64,000 bases of DNA from Amphirosellinia nigrospora. Taxonomy: Eukaryota > Ascomycota > Sordariomycetes > Xylariales > Xylariaceae. The DNA lies in NCBI GenBank assembly GCA_004123355.1, contig SCHM01000007.1, positions 62,001 through 126,000 on the forward strand, read 5' to 3'. Below the pieces are notes generated by a model. The model was given only the letters and a program-made list of their open reading frames with translations. It made no database searches and was not told the origin of the DNA. The position numbers and the translations under genes are program-made. Below, one piece after another: positions 10,471-20,840 of this stretch (its first letter is position 1; each line of letters opens with the position of its first letter).

Positions 10471-11374
10471 AGGTACGCGCTGTTGGTTAGTATGTCCGAG
10501 ATCTTGTCCAGATCCATACGCATATGATCCTCATTCGTCGTGCCGTTCAGGATGGAGAACTTGCCCAACCCTAGAACCAGCAAGTAGAAAGCGATCTCGT
10601 TAACAACCCCGAACTCGGCCGCGACGCGCTGGACGACCTCCGAGCTCTGTAGATCGCTGTTCGCCTTCAATAGTGAGTAGCCCTGGTAGATGATGCCCTT
10701 TTCTTGTAGATATGCCGGATCTCATGGTCATGCCCGTTCTGCTCTTGGAACCTGTTCTGCACGATCTCTGGCTTAACGGTAGCCGCTTCGTAGAGATTCT
10801 TGAATTCGGGCAGGCCAAAGTTGGATATGCCTAAGGCGCCAATGCGTTCGGGAACGTAGGACTCCATGACGCGCCAGGCCTTGAGAGTGTCTTGCTCGTT
10901 GTCATATGGCACGTGTATCATCAACGAGTTGATGTAATCAACCTGCAGGTTTTTGAATGACTGCTCGATTGACTCGCGCGCTTGGCCCTCTATTGGCTGT
11001 TCTGGGTCATGCGGTAGCTTTCCCGGTTGGTGTGCCCATGCTGGCGTGAACTTGGTCTGAATCTGTGGTCACAAGCCTCTGTATGAGCAACGATGAGACC
11101 TGGGCCTGATAAGACAGCAACTCACAAATAGACTCTGCCTGTCGACTCCTGACTTGAGTGCCTCCTGTATGGCTTCTCCGGACATGGCCTCCTCATAAGC
11201 AGAGGGGTAGTTGGCCATGTCGTATGCCGTGAACCCAGTCTTAACGGCCAGGGTCGTTAATTCACCCGTGCGGCCCTCCTTGAATGCAGTGCCGTAGGCC
11301 TGGAAGGGATGCGCCGTTCCATTTGAGACTTGGAGGGGTGCATAGCACTCTGTGATATCTGCCGGAGACGTCAT
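10428..11374 (-). CDS. Aldo-keto reductase
   Basis: Start at 11372-11374 (MTSPADITECYAP). A 63-base intron (11063-11125, GTGAGT...ACAG) is clear. The AKR tetrad is visible: Asp and Tyr in YDMANYPSAYEEAM, Lys in IQTKF, His in YINSLMIH. Family blocks GISNFGLPEF, YSLLKANSDLQSSEVV and SILNGTTNEDHM follow. The fold is an NADPH-dependent (alpha/beta)8 barrel, cytosolic, reducing aldehydes or ketones. The substrate is unknown; a tailoring role in the neighbouring RiPP pathway is possible but unsupported beyond location. The frame changes at a T4 run on the plus strand (10699-10702). The last about 20 codons run into a GTAGGTCTGCG repeat array, so the natural C-terminus is probably replaced or extended. 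Confidence 0.8.
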
Positions 11375-12348
11375 ATCTAATCGTATATGAATCGATCTAA
11401 AGTGAATGTCGCCTTGAATTATTGCACAGCAGCGCAGCAGCAGCAGCGCAGGAGAATACTTATACCGTGGGTAGCTAAGACCGCTGCGAGCATTATTATG
11501 AAGAAACAGGTCTGCAGGCAGATGCTCGCTCGAACTGCATGTTACCTCTGTACCTATAGCAGGGTCCTTAGCTGTTGGTGATCTGCCCAAGTACATGTAT
11601 GTACATCGAGTGAGGTCTATTATATCTACCCCATAATCAAGCTCCTGGTTATTAGAGGATTGAAAGCTGACCGCAGTTGGCAAATGGAACCCATAGGCGC
11701 GACAAGATCCCTATATTCCACCTCATGCATGCATGTCGTAGTATACAGCTTGACCCCTTCACCCCAACTACATAGGTACCCCTCACTGTCACGATTAGTA
11801 TCGTTTACAAAGGCAAACCTCTTATGTGGGGTCCTATTTGTATATTAATCGTAGATAGTAGGTATGCTTGGCAATTATAATATTGGCAAACACGACACGC
11901 TCAACTACACAAACTAAAATAGTACAGTTACAAGCCTGCGAAGACCTTTTTAGTGACTTGCGTAGGGAAATGATGCGACATAGCCCTGCCCTTATAAGCT
12001 GCAATTGTTAGAGACTGAGCATAAATAAACAGTCGTTCTCCGACTGAAAAGGAGGAAGATCATGAACCTCAAGAGACTTCAGACGATTATTATTTGAATT
12101 GACCATGTTTCAAGCCATTGAGTCCAAGCCCCCGTCCCAGGATACGGCATCTCCCACGCAGTCAATGCTGGAAAATGAGATCGTGAATCGCCTGGTTGAC
12201 TTTACGGGTCAGGATTCACGCCAATCCGAAAAAAAATACTCAGTTACTCCGTGAGCTAGTCACTTATTTCAAACCCTAAATTAAGGCTATAATTCACTAC
12301 ACATTACGCGAAATAAATCGACCGTATCTAAACCTCTGGAGGTTCGCG
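11375..12348. other. Intergenic, nothing certain
   Basis: A CAG-rich stretch upstream of the reductase (about 11430-11450) and a short open frame from 12104 (MFQAIESKPPSQD) that could be a 5' exon of the following gene are the only features. No domain, RNA gene or element is recognised. Confidence 0.4.
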
Positions 12349-12879
12349 GTGGAATGCTACAGCCAGGCTTCCCCAGGAGGTGTTCTGGATGCTGCTCTTT
12401 TTCATTCTTTAGGTCCCAAATCAGCAACAGAGCCGCTCTGGATATCGTTCCTGGTAGACTTCGTACATGAATGCTCTGGTGGACCAACATTGTTCCCTCG
12501 GTACTTGTTTCGGGTATATGAATCTCCAAACTATGAGCGAGATAATGGCAAAGTCTTTGCCTCCAGGCTAAGCTCTGCGAGATCCGAACGCAGCAGAATC
12601 AACTTGCTATCTTTAGACAGTCTCACGGCAACACAGAAACTACAGTCTCATATGAACTGGGGCACAATTGGCCATCTTCAAATGTCCGACGCACAGGCTT
12701 ACACCAGATTCGGTTCAAATCTGTGTAATCGACACTATGAAATTGCCGCCCAGCAGTTCGTATATAGCATGTGGCTACTCAGACATTATAGAGGGGTTGC
12801 TAGGGAGATAGGCGGCAAAACTCAAGAGCACTTCTGCAATACCAGACACGAATTGTCTGATGACCAGAACGGAGAATAA
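12349..12879 (+). CDS. Fragment resembling a DUF7587-type fungal protein
   Basis: The open frame contains TLFPRYLFRVYESPN followed by an ASR segment and LQSHMNWG. This order resembles the fungal DUF7587 domain, which often begins with a 'PRYLFR' strand and is found in uncharacterised or heterokaryon-type proteins. The frame is about 176 codons and ends without the usual C-terminal part. An extra exon from 12104 may precede it. No function is known for the domain. Assignment is by motif memory only and could be wrong. Confidence 0.45.
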   Translation: MECYSQASPGGVLDAALFHSLGPKSATEPLWISFLVDFVHECSGGPTLFPRYLFRVYESPNYERDNGKVFASRLSSARSERSRINLLSLDSLTATQKLQSHMNWGTIGHLQMSDAQAYTRFGSNLCNRHYEIAAQQFVYSMWLLRHYRGVAREIGGKTQEHFCNTRHELSDDQNGE

Positions 12880-13553
12880 GTTTTGCAGGGTACAGTTAAC
12901 CACTCCGGCCGCTCGTGTACATCCTCGTTTCAATCTGTTATAGACGCTGGGCTCTAAGATCTATATCCTGAGTTCAACGAGGCCGAGGGGAGAAACCTTT
13001 GGGCCGCTCGTGTTACAACCCTTCGATCTTATTGGAATCTTGAACTGCAAATTACTACTCTTGAGGAGTTGCAGATAACTTCTAAGATTATTGAGCACTG
13101 TTTCAGCAAGTTCAGCGCAGATATGGCATTAATGCTTCTAGCGTTAAAGAATCGCTACTATAGTGCGGAATTTTCACAAGGTAGATAGATCATCCCGTTG
13201 CCGAAGATCCCGAGGACAATTTATGCTAACATTTTACTGAAAAGCTATCAAACAGTGCTCTCCTGTGACTAAAGCTAATTACAGACCAATTAAAGTCAAC
13301 AAATACGGCAATGAGGTTCTATGAAGGGGCAAACGATAAGGCGGGACAAGGCAACGCATTGTTCGGTGTTTATCTTTTGCACCAGAATTTCTAGTGTGAA
13401 ATAGGGTTACTTTGCAGCAGATTGTGAGGTATTGTACCAATGGTGGTGACACTGATGAGCAATCCTTATTCAGTCGTTGTACCTGGTAGAGTAGAGGATC
13501 CAGCCGTACTATGCTTTCGTTTTAGTATTGCTTTTGCTTATCGCGCTGTTACC
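12880..13553. other. Intergenic, nothing certain
   Basis: Possible decayed continuation of the DUF7587-like frame up to about 13160; no open frame or known element stands out. Confidence 0.35.
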
Positions 13554-14322
13554 TCACTTCTCACTCTCATCGTCGCTATCAGATGCCGTCTGCTGAGCCT
13601 CCTTCCTTATCTCCTCAAGCGATATGTCCCATTCGGCCGCTGGTTTCCACGGTGTCACAGTGATCTCGTCATTTTCGCCTTCAGCATAATGGATATCCAA
13701 GATCATCTCATCCTCCTTCGATGCCTCCACTTCCTTCAGCACTCGTACACTTTTCGCCTTTGAGCCAACGTACATTTCCCCGCCAAGCGGCGGAATCTTC
13801 AACTAGCGGTGTCCGGCGCCGCATGCCGGGATTTATATTGCGGGCTCGGGGTTGCGTAGTAGCTTGATGCAGTCCTTGCAGAAGTCATGGTTGACACAAA
13901 AGATGCGATGGTACAACCCGTGCCCAGATGCGGTCGTATTCTTGCATGGGTTGCCAGTCAGGTCACGGCCGTCATACCCCAAACCGTGTTCAGATTCGAA
14001 AGTCCATCTTAGGGCCGACCGTGCCCAATAGGGCTTTGATGCGTGAGGCATAGCACTCAGTACATAAATCAATCAATTCCCAAAACTTCTCTCAAAAGTA
14101 GGGGGTCCCAAAGGGCCTTTCATATAGGAAGTGGAGGTAGAGAAATCCACCTCGGCGTGGACCTGTTGGACAGAGAATCGCTTGCGGTGCCTGCGGCGCC
14201 AAAGTTCGGAGAAGCAGCAGTGACAGCCCGTGGTCGACAGGTTCCGACACCTCACCAACCATGCTCAGCGGTATAATTACCCAAGCCACCAGTAAAGCAT
14301 CGGTTATATTGAGGGGAGCCAT
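13554..14322 (-). CDS. Hypothetical protein, possibly multi-exon, unrecognised
   Basis: Two open segments on the minus strand look protein-like. One at 13554-13802 contains VGSKAKSVRVLKEV, an acidic middle and an Asp/Ser/Glu-rich end (SDSDDESEK). One at 13833-14072 carries several cysteines (CVNHDFCKDCIK). A hydrophobic start at about 14322-14250 (ITDALLVAWVIIPLSM) could be a signal sequence. An AG acceptor just before 13795 could join the last exon. I recognise no family, and a single gene model is not secure. Confidence 0.3.
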
Positions 14323-14895
14323 GCCTTAAAGTCGCGCTCTTGGTTACTAAATTACATTTAACAAACAAAGATTGTGAACAAGAGCGACGGATCATTGAAA
14401 ATAGTTTAATTACATAGGCCTTTCGCTAATAAGAAGCTGAAAGACTTGCGACGTACTCGAGTGTGGTGTACATCTCCTTTCGGTGCTTTAGCTCTATACA
14501 GTCGATGATTATGTTGCGAACGCTCTCGGGAAGAAATTTGTGATTTTGAGGAAAATACGTTGTAATTTTATAAATGAGCTAAGCCAGTTGTCTAGGAACG
14601 AATTGTGCTCTGAGCAAAGAGGAGCGTATGGAGGGATTATAAGCCCTAATTGGGAAACTCATGCCTGGAGATCCAAAGCGCTCGGCGTGTTGGGCAACTA
14701 TAGGCTTCAGCATGATCGGGCTTTGATTTCTCCAGCGGGATAGAAAGGTTCGCAATATCAGGCGTGAGGGGTAGTTAAGTATGCCTATAGATACGCCTGA
14801 TCAATTTCGAAGGCTGTGTGGCGTTTCATCTGATTCGCCACTGCGTCCCGCATAATGTCGAGGCAGTGCACATTGCTATCGCACATGTCACGTTG
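14323..14895. other. Intergenic, upstream of the STAND gene fragment
   Basis: Nothing recognised on either strand; short open frames only. Confidence 0.4.
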
Positions 14896-15148
14896 ATGAT
14901 GGAGGCTCTTGGAGCTGTTGGCCTCGCATCTAGCGTGGTGCAGTTCGTCGACTTCACCACTAAACTTCTTCAGACCTACAACAATCTCCGGCATGACTCA
15001 GCCTTCCCTGAAAGCGAGTACTACAGCATGCTTTTGTCCCATATTATACTACTGTCAGAGAAGATCAGGCTGTCCGCAGCATCGATTGCACAATCGTCTG
15101 GTGCAATAGCTCCCGAACAGAAGATAATCCATCATATCATCCAACACG

Positions 15149-15762
15149 CCGATTGTGACGGAGTAGCCCCACTTTAACTGAAGTGCGCCAGCTTCGCTGG
15201 CCTGCTCAGATAGAAACAGAGCATACGGAACGTATTGGTAAGCTCGGGTATGGCCAAGCCCGTCAACGGGCTTGGTGTGCTCGGTTTGCCCTGAGCCGGT
15301 CAACCATGTTCCGTGTGCTCGCACACGTATATTGAATTGGCCCAGGGTGACTGGGACCACTGGAATGGAGGTAATCTACAAATTACTCATCCAATCCTAG
15401 TATTTGTCACATAGAACTAAGGGGAATCGTTTGATCGAAGGGAACGCAATATATATTGATAAATTCCAAAAAACTCCGTGCTAAGTGTTCAGTACAAAGT
15501 GAGCCCTTCGAGGGATATTCTGTGTTTTTACAGCTCCCACCCCTTAGTCATTTTGCCCATTTGCTTACCCCTGGGGCCTAATTTGCCCAAGTGTGCCACT
15601 CGCCCTACTTCAATATAAACACAAAACTACAGACTAGATTTCATAGTTCAACTTAATCTATTAGATCCTCTGAAACTACTCTGGTACGCTCCCTTGTATA
15701 CGCACTGGTTCAATCCCCCTGTTAGAATTAGCTGTAAAAGTACGCTAGTACTTCACACCAAT
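15149..15762 (-). mobile_element. Solo LTR, family 1, copy 2 (LTR 15154-15757), itself interrupted
   Basis: Minus-orientation copy, starting TGTGACGGAGTAGCCCC and ending GCTAGTACTTCACA. It is flanked by CCGAT (15149-15153) and CCAAT (15758-15762), a 5-base target duplication with one transition. It sits within the STAND reading frame and is split by a 282-base TA-flanked element at 15332-15613. Confidence 0.82.
15330..15615 (+). mobile_element. MITE-like element (TA target site), copy 1 at 15332-15613
   Basis: The LTR sequence is interrupted by a 282-base insert starting TTGAATTGGCCC and ending CGCCCTACTTCAA, flanked on both sides by TA. It has no open frame. A 288-base inverted copy lies 450 bases away at 16057-16344. 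TA duplication and small size suggest a non-autonomous Tc1/mariner-type element. Terminal inverted repeats are very short (TTGAA/TTCAA). Confidence 0.75.
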
Positions 15763-16056
15763 TCTATCTCCTTGGAACGCAGCACCGACTCCAATCGCCA
15801 GGCTCTCGAAGCCATCGCCAATGGATGCTGCAAAGTTGGAAAGAAGCTCCTTAAACGACTTGAAAAATGTGGTCTTCGGCCAGGCCAGAATGTAGGGCGA
15901 GCTCAACGCGCGAAGACCTCATTCAATGTTCTGTGAAGGAGAGATGGAAGATATGCTAAACAGCTTGGACAGCTTAGGAGTGAGCTCGCCTTGCATATGA
16001 CTTCTGACGTGTGGTACGGCCAGTTAGACAGTCGAGCTATGTCACGATGTGAGTAG

Positions 16057-16344
16057 TGAAGTAGGGCGAGTTATATACCTGGGCAAATTAGGTCTAGGGG
16101 GTGAGTAAGTGGGCAAAATGACTAGGGGGATGGGACTTGTAAAACACCAAATATCCCTCGGAGTTCTCATTTTGTACTTAACACACTCACACGGAGTTTT
16201 TTTTTTTTTGCAATTTTTATCAATATATTGCGTTCCCTTCGATCAAAGGATTCCCCTTAATTCTATGTGACTGATACTCGAATTGGATGAGTAATTTGTA
16301 GATTACCTCCATTCTAGTGGCCCCAGTCACCCTGGGCCAATTCA
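16057..16344 (-). mobile_element. MITE-like element, copy 2, inverted relative to copy 1
   Basis: Reads as the reverse complement of the 15332-15613 element along its whole length, including the GGGTGAGTAAG-type centre, the GTTCCCTTCGATCAAAGG segment and the CCTGGGCCAATTCA end. It carries an extra T run (about 16198-16210). A TA flank is not preserved. The two copies form a large inverted arrangement around the end of the STAND fragment. Confidence 0.75.
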
Positions 16345-16491
16345 GCATCTAGGAGCTTGTTGAGGAGCTTGTTGAGCATCAACGATAGATCTGACCAGAA
16401 TTGCAGTCGATAGATGGATGATCGAGCCCTGGTTTCCTGACCGCCGACATAGTAACAAGACGTGCAGGTTGTCTTTGCTGTCCATAACTCG

Positions 16492-17917
16492 ATGGCGACT
16501 GTTGCTGTTTTCCTTCATAAGCTCGGACCTATGTTGGAAGTGCACAAGACTACTTTTGATAACTCGGACGCGCTCCATGTTACACGTTTTGCGCCCAATC
16601 AGACAGGCTTTCCGATCGTGGCTGGGTTTACCCAGACACCACTGTCAAGTGGTCCCGTTAAAACGGGAGCGAAACCTTCATGGATCGCGGCTGTTGACCC
16701 AAAAACAGGAGCCATGACGAGCCTTATCGGCCGATTAGACATCGTGTCCAGCGATCTTAAGCTAGCCCTTACCAGTGGATGTGAGGTAAAGAAATCGATC
16801 GTATCGCCATGCGAAGTCGCGATCTCGCTGGGACAGAGCCTGCCACTAGGTCATTACTTTCCTGTTCTTGTCAAACAGTCTTCTCAAAAGTTGAGGATAG
16901 CTCAAAGGTCATCCTACGTCGAAGTTGTTGTACAAGTAGCAGAATGTTCCGATGGATGACCTGTGCAGACTCTATGTTTCCTGTTCATCCTCAACCTGAG
17001 AAGCCGGTGAATTGCAACATGCCCTACCTCAATCTGCAGAAATGTCCCGTCATCCAGATCACGCAACATAGTAGACTGAAGTGGCTAGTTCCTCATCTCT
17101 CATTGGCCATCTCAGCCAGGGAACGGGCGTTGCGTGAGAGAGAGGACTTGCCACGGTCGGCAGGCGAACAAGTCCGTCTGGACTTCAAGGATTCCATTTT
17201 CTCCACCTTGGTTCAATTTGCCGGGCTACAGGGCACCAAATGTCAGTTGTTCTACCTTAACAACGCTGCAAACAGTGGCGTTCATGTTATAATCTTAGCG
17301 AGCGCTCTACGTCTAGACCCCGCCAATCGTGCTGTTGTGCTCGATTGCGCTGTTCTTCCTCTATACGACGCGTTGATGCCTGATATCATGGGTTCGTTGG
17401 CTAAACTGCAGGGATTTGGTGTTGTCGTAGTCCAAGTGAACGGCGCAGAGCTGTGGCTTTGGCGACACGCTCTGCCTACATACGTGGAACGCTGTCGAGA
17501 TTAGGCTCATCGAGACAACTGCAAGTACGCGATTCCCGGCTCGATCCCTCTGAATACAGGGAACGGAAAGCGCGTGCTATGCTCGTGCGGCAATGGGAAA
17601 TTCCCTCCAAATTTCATCAGCAACGTTCCAGACTGGACTAGCTTATTCAAATATGCCGTCCACGCCACCATCTCGCTCGCGTTTTGGGCTCCTTTCACAG
17701 AGGACATGTACTCTCCCGACCTGGGCAACCTAAGTGAGAAGAAGGTCGCGAATGTTGAGAAGACTTCGGTTTCTTGAATTGTGCGCGGTGCATGAAGGTC
17801 AAGTACTGCTCGCGCGAATGCCAGCGAACGGACTGGAAAGCGCACAATCTGTCTGTAACTAAATGCCATTGGAGAGACCTATTTCGCCTGTACGATAGAG
17901 GGTACCCATTGAGGTAA
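16492..17917 (+). CDS. MYND zinc-finger protein, frame-disrupted
   Basis: The N-terminal region includes YVEVVVQVAEC, then PYLNLQKCPVIQI, RSAGEQVRLDFKDSIFS, VVLDCAVLPLYD and CSCGNGKFPPNFI, blocks recurring in a family of fungal MYND-finger proteins of unknown function. The C-terminal finger reads CARCMKVKYCSRECQRTDWKAH with the expected Cys/His spacing (17782-17850). An alternative start is at 16462. Frame changes fall near 16957 and 17757, and an in-frame TAG (17502-17504) stands where the family has Trp. MYND fingers mediate protein-protein contacts. No cluster role is evident. Confidence 0.7.
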
Positions 17918-18358
17918 ACCCCGAGTTAATTGAGAATAAAAAGATGTTATTGTAACGATGCAGATGTAAAATCTGGAGTTGTCTTACAACGCAGTATAAC
18001 AGAACCGCTACCAAGGCGAGAGCGCGCTGGCTGTCAGGCTATGACCCCGCCATCAATCCATGCTTGATGGCAAGGAACCATTCGACACGGTGACAATCAC
18101 ATAGACTTAACAATCTTTGAATGAACAGAAGCCTGCCGTCGCCATACCAGAGTAGTTGCACAAGATGACCAGTCGCACCTTCCCCACCGAGCAGTACTAG
18201 TTAGCAGTAACCAAAAAAAATGGAAGGTGCAGCCCTACCCGACCAGTGGCCACCTATATGATAATTTTTCTGTGCCAGCCTATCCTTTCCTTTCCTTTGC
18301 TTCTACATTAACATTTTCGCCTCCCCCCCCCCCCCCCGGCCTTCCCCCCAGCGCCACC
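17918..18358. promoter_or_regulatory. Probable promoter region with a long C run
   Basis: Upstream of the intact eight-exon gene. It contains a pyrimidine-rich tract and an uninterrupted run of about 16 C (18323-18338) some 20 bases before the start codon, which has a good Kozak context (GCCACCATGTC). Pyrimidine-rich leaders are common in filamentous fungi; the pure C run is unusual. Confidence 0.5.
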
Positions 18359-19489
18359 ATGTCTCGATTCAATTTCCGTGACCAAGTACGTATCAATCGT
18401 ATAACGATTATTAATCGATTGTTTAGGAGCTAATACTTAAGTCTAGCAAGCTTACACTGCCTACGCGGCACTTTCTGAACGCCCTGACGGAATGCCCACC
18501 TACGAACTTGATGAGGTATGGGCCACCCCCTATAAATCGATTGATAATCGATCATTAATCGATTATAGGAGGGAGATCCAATCGTTGCACCCGGCGAGCT
18601 GTACTGCCGCGCTCGTTTGGGTGGTGCGGGTGACGATTCGGATAATGAAGAGGGTGTTACTATTTGCCCCAACAAGGTATGACTATGAAATGAATTAATA
18701 ATCAATTGCTAATCGATTAACTATTGGTAGAAAAAACACGCTCAATCTTCTAACTTGCGCAATCATCTGAAGAAGTCGCACGATTTGACCATCCGCGCGC
18801 TTCGTCCCGGAATTATGAGTGTGAAGGAACAACATGACACCAATCGTATGGATTAATAATTAATTATTAATCGATTAAGCCAATAACTAATTTTAAATAG
18901 GTTTTTACCGCAAGCTTATGCGCCGTATCAACGACAATGCTCTGGAAATTCAAGCTAGAGGTGTGGATGACCAGAAGTAAGTACTGTTTATTCGATTTAT
19001 AATTGATTGCTAATCGATTAAGCTTTGATGCTATTTCTCACACGCCCCAGAAGATGTCGAAGCGCCGGGCTAGAATTCCGATGCATGCAAAGACCGGTGG
19101 TGGTGCGAAAGCAATAGCAATTACGCCTGCTGGCGTATCTATTGGGTCTACCGGATTGAAGGTTCCGCGCCGCCAAGTACATCCCCTCTAGGAATTGATT
19201 GTTAATCGATTGCTAATCGGTTATATAGAACGGAAAGATTATCGGTGTCGACATGCGCAAGCAGGTTGGACTTACTGGTCGTGCCTGTAGTGAGTGTATT
19301 GCTGCCGGTCGCGGCGCGAAAGGTAAATATAACAACTTATTGTAGAATCGAATAAGAATTGATTGCTAATCGATTACCCTAGAATGCCCTCCTCCTAAGC
19401 CAGATGGCATTTGTTCGGTTTGGGCTTCCTATGACTATTCTGAAGAAGAAAATTCGGAAGAAGAAGATTGGGAAGATTGGGAAATTTGA
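18359..19489 (+). CDS. Intact eight-exon gene, unknown function, zinc-finger-like, introns share a palindrome
   Basis: All splice sites follow GT-AG and give one uninterrupted 249-residue frame. Exons: 18359-18385, 18447-18515, 18569-18676, 18731-18845, 18901-18976, 19023-19176, 19229-19322, 19383-19489. The middle has a C2H2-like pattern (YCRARL...TICPNK...LRNHLKKSH) that could be a BED-type finger. The C-terminal part has a Cys cluster (CSECIAAGRGAKECPPPK, then ICSVW) and an acidic tail (EEENSEEEDWEDWEI). I recognise no family. Every intron is 46-61 bases and contains a TAATCGATTA-type palindrome absent from exons. It is the only multi-exon gene here with no frame break, which suggests recent activity or arrival. 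Confidence 0.75.
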
Positions 19490-20162
19490 GAGCGAGGGTA
19501 CGCGTACTCGTCCAACCAGCAACGCCGAGTCAGATTCCCCTGATGAGGATGATGTCAATTGATTGATAATCGATTCTACTGTGAGATTCATATGCAGGCG
19601 TTAAGGGAAAAGTCTTAGGAGGATATACCCAAGCATGATGATCGATTTTAAATCGATTAAAGCTTAGTCTGTAGGAACAATACAATACGTGTCATGACTT
19701 TACATCCTAGTACAAAGCTGAGATAGTGTACCCTCCGTTCTATTCTTTATGTCATTACTGGAAACGCGAAAATGGACGAACTAATGCACGCTTCTTCCTC
19801 TATCTTCTTGTCTAGGCGTTCACCCCTTCATTTGCTATATTTGGCCCCTGCCTGAACAATATTATTCCATCATGGGCCGAAATCTTTTGTGTTTGAATCG
19901 CGTAATTTCAGATTCAGTCGAGTTTGCTCCATTATAAGAGCAGTCAGACAGCGCGTTATATATTACAATAGAAGGGCTGGATGAGAATTTAAATCCAGTG
20001 TGAAGATATATACGAGGAAAATCCCGAAGTAGGTATGCAATAGACAAACATAATCTAAGTCTACATGATACAGGATTGATCTATCGCCCGCTTAATGCCT
20101 CACCACCAAGATAGCTCAAACATCCATCTGACATGGAGACAACAATATCACTCCCAGCATGC
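19490..20162. other. 3' flank with two more TAATCGATT-type motifs, then intergenic DNA
   Basis: Two palindrome-like motifs (CAATTGATTGATAATCGATT near 19556-19575 and a second near 19640-19660) follow the stop codon of the eight-exon gene. The remainder shows no gene. Confidence 0.45.
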
Positions 20163-20840
20163 TCAACAAAAGTTCCCAAGCCTATGCGTCACCAAGATGA
20201 CCGTGTGACCCTTGCTGTTGAACTCCTGATCAATGATATTAAGCACAGCTGACTCAGTGACGATGTCGAGCGACGCCGTGGGCTCATCGAGCAGGATAAC
20301 AGGTCGGATATTCTTCAGCTGGGGCGAATTGATTTCGATGAGTGCGCGACGGAGGGCTAGCAATTGCCGCTGACCAGCTGAGAACTCTGGCATAGCTACT
20401 ATTCTTGTGTCGAGTATCCCGTATTTCAAAGAGACACCTGTTCCCTCGTCATCGCTGCTAATATCAGTGTTGCTAAGGTCATCGTCATCCCTCACGAGAA
20501 GAGACCAGAGCCCCAATCTCGTGAGTTTTTCGATAATGTATTCGTCTGTAAGAGATCCCTCGGGGTCCAGATTGAAGCGCAGAGTCTCGTTGGCTAGGAG
20601 CAGGGCATCCTGTGTAACCGTGACAGATAGTGCTGCCGCAGTGTTTCCGGATTAACGGTGCTGATATCAATGCTGTTTAGCTCGATACTGCCTGCGCATA
20701 GATCCAGCATTCGTAGGAGAGCTACGATGAATGAACTTTTCCCACTGTGAACTTGGCGAGTTAGTTTCGATTACTTGCAGTGTATGGTATAATTATCTCA
20801 TATTGTCTGGCTATTATGCTAGACTTACCTGCCAGTTCGA
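20080..20840 (-). pseudogene. ABCC-type transporter, 3' part (second nucleotide-binding domain)
   Basis: Minus strand. An exon edge carries the P-loop start RTGS (about 20830-20840), followed by an intron (GTAAGT...TTCACAG) and then GKSSFIVALLRMLDL, the rest of Walker A. Then come ELNSIDISTVNPETLRQ, the signature region LSAGQRQLLALRRAL, Walker B VILLDEPTASLD and the H-loop VILVTHRLG. The last in-frame stop is at 20163, but after a one-base change near 20180 coding appears to continue to about 20080. The 5' part of the same gene lies beyond the LINE at 28514-32281. The two halves join at the 12-base target duplication of that LINE. Confidence 0.85.

Larger units (their letters stand above)
14896..16056 (+). 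pseudogene. STAND/NLR-type protein N-terminal domain, interrupted by a solo LTR
   Basis: The frame starts MMEALGAVGLASSVVQFVDF, the typical opening of the helical N-terminal domain of fungal STAND (NACHT/NB-ARC) proteins. It runs to 15153, where a family-1 solo LTR is inserted. After the LTR and its duplicated target the same frame resumes at 15763 (SISLERSTDSNRQALEAI) and can be followed to about 16030, where a 288-base inverted-repeat element begins. No nucleotide-binding or repeat domain is seen downstream. Fungal STAND proteins act in non-self recognition and regulated cell death. This copy lost its downstream domains to insertions or rearrangement. Confidence 0.65.
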
